Below are positions 63,124 to 64,000 of a stretch of 64,000 bases of DNA, piece after piece. Every line of letters begins with the position of its first letter. Within the stretch, counting starts at the first letter, position 1. The position numbers were made by a program, and so were the translations under genes. The DNA is from Texas Phoenix palm phytoplasma (GTDB taxonomy: Bacteria; Bacillota_I; Bacilli_A; Acholeplasmatales; Acholeplasmataceae): positions 62,001 through 126,000 of the forward strand of contig NZ_VBRA02000009.1 of the NCBI RefSeq assembly GCF_005774685.2, in the 5' to 3' direction. The notes beneath the pieces are model-generated. The model was not told the DNA's origin. It saw nothing but the letters and a program-made list of their open reading frames with translations, and did no database searches.

Positions 63124-64000
63124 ATGTCTTTTAAAATTGATTTTAAAGGTATTTTAAATTTTTTTGACTTTGAAAAAGAAAAAATAAAATTAAAACCGGC
63201 TATAAATAAAATTCATAATTTGTTACATTGTAAAAAAAAATCTGAATATACAAATTTTTTAGGATGGCTAAATTTACCTCTTTATAAAGATGAACAAGAA
63301 ATTAAAAAAATTAAAGAATTGAAAAAAAAAAATTCTCATTTAGATGTTCTAGTTGTTATAGGAATAGGTGGTTCTTATTTAGGCGCTAAAGCTGGTATAG
63401 AATTTTTAAAAAAACCTTTTTCAAAAAGAAAACCTGAAATTATTTTTGCTGGTTATCAATTATCAGGAAATTATTTATCTAATTTAATTGAATATTTAAG
63501 TGATAAAGAATGGGCTATTAATGTCATTTCAAAATCTGGTACTACTTTAGAACCAGCTATCGCTTTTAGAATTTTAAAACAAAAATTAGAAATGAAATAT
63601 GTTATATCCGAAGAAGTAAAAAAACGTATTTTTATTACGACAGATTCTAAAAAAGGTAATTTATATCAAATGTCTTTATTAGAAGGTTATGATAGGTTTG
63701 TTATTCCAGAATCTATTGGCGGTAGATATAGTGTTTTAACTTCAGTAGGTTTATTGCCTTTTGTATTTGCTGGTTTGAATATTGATTATTTATTAAAGGG
63801 AGCTAAAGCTGCTTATAATGATTTTTGTATTAATGATGTTCAAAAAAATTTAGCTTATCAATATGCAATCGCTAGATATTGTTTATATAGCAAACTCAAT
63901 AAAAAAATAGAATTATTAGTTAATTATGACGATCAATTATTTTTTTTCTCAGAATGGTGGAAACAATTATTTGCTGAATCAGAAGGCAAAAAAGAACAAG
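63124..64000 (+). CDS. pgi: Glucose-6-phosphate isomerase (5' part, runs off the window)
   Basis: Glycolytic isomerase of glucose 6-phosphate and fructose 6-phosphate. The first 292 residues are seen: GIGGSYLGAKAGIEFL, VISKSGTTLEPAIAFRILK, a GGRYSVLTSVGLLP (signature, substrate site) and the start of the downstream domain. The gene is open to the window edge. ATG 63124 follows a GAGGTTTC sequence by ~8 bases. Confidence 0.95.
   Translation, partial: MSFKIDFKGILNFFDFEKEKIKLKPAINKIHNLLHCKKKSEYTNFLGWLNLPLYKDEQEIKKIKELKKKNSHLDVLVVIGIGGSYLGAKAGIEFLKKPFSKRKPEIIFAGYQLSGNYLSNLIEYLSDKEWAINVISKSGTTLEPAIAFRILKQKLEMKYVISEEVKKRIFITTDSKKGNLYQMSLLEGYDRFVIPESIGGRYSVLTSVGLLPFVFAGLNIDYLLKGAKAAYNDFCINDVQKNLAYQYAIARYCLYSKLNKKIELLVNYDDQLFFFSEWWKQLFAESEGKKEQ

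Overview
The window is a very AT-rich chromosomal segment (coding and non-coding alike) from a wall-less bacterium of the 'Candidatus Phytoplasma' group. Three things point there: the 16S rRNA gene contains the degenerate 25-base phytoplasma signature at 15815-15839; the rRNA operon has the phytoplasma order 16S - tRNA-Ile - 23S - 5S - tRNA-Val - tRNA-Asn; and UGA is used as a stop (dnaE, ackA and plsC all end in TGA), unlike in Mycoplasma. The extreme base composition would suit one of the low-GC grass-infecting lineages, but that is only a guess.

Layout. 1-1150: a short OsmC-like remnant split by an intron. 1210-6790 (minus strand): four lineage-specific secreted proteins that form two tandem copies of a two-gene unit, promoter - gene B/D - gene A/C - terminator. 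7450-9893: infC-rpmI-rplT, with infC split by an intron. 10059-14949: a membrane protein, an M42 aminopeptidase split by an intron, then rpmH-rnpA-yidC. 15255-21518: tRNA-Tyr and the rRNA operon, ending in a tRNA-Asn that is also split by an intron. 21693-25192: pnp, then the RNase P RNA gene, again split. 25384-37915: lysS, dnaE, small membrane and ECF-type substrate-binding proteins, trhO, the rplU-prp-rpmA-obgE cluster and a P-type cation ATPase. 37996-42887 (minus): CorC/HlyC-type protein, proS, metK, cold-shock-like protein. 43360-50060: tRNA-Gly, ackA, tRNA-Ser, thyA-dfrA, plsC, a DJ-1 protein and a 2-hydroxycarboxylate transporter. 50210-58602 (minus): glnS, tsaD-tsaB-tsaE and gyrB-gyrA. 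59144-64000: fba, pfkA, a MATE exporter and the start of pgi.

The outstanding feature is a family of five ORF-less group II introns (about 750-915 nt) inserted in essential or RNA genes: an OsmC-like remnant, infC, the M42 peptidase, tRNA-Asn and rnpB. All start GGGCG or a close variant (not the usual GUGYG), end in CCGAU or UCGAU, and carry a 34-nt domain V with a CGC triad. Each copy carries its own EBS1 (and in at least four copies EBS2) complementary to the exon bases directly upstream of its own insertion point, while the rest of the intron is conserved. The boundaries predicted by EBS/IBS pairing restore the reading frame of infC and the peptidase and give a 76-nt tRNA. No intron-encoded reverse transcriptase/maturase lies in the window, so one must act in trans if these introns splice or move. 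A cell that depends on them must splice to make initiation factor 3, RNase P and this tRNA-Asn.

Metabolically the genes fit a host-dependent parasite: glycolysis (pgi, pfkA, fba), a malate/citrate-type carboxylate importer plus acetate kinase for ATP, ECF-type vitamin uptake, thymidylate/folate recycling (thyA-dfrA), and secreted proteins facing the host.
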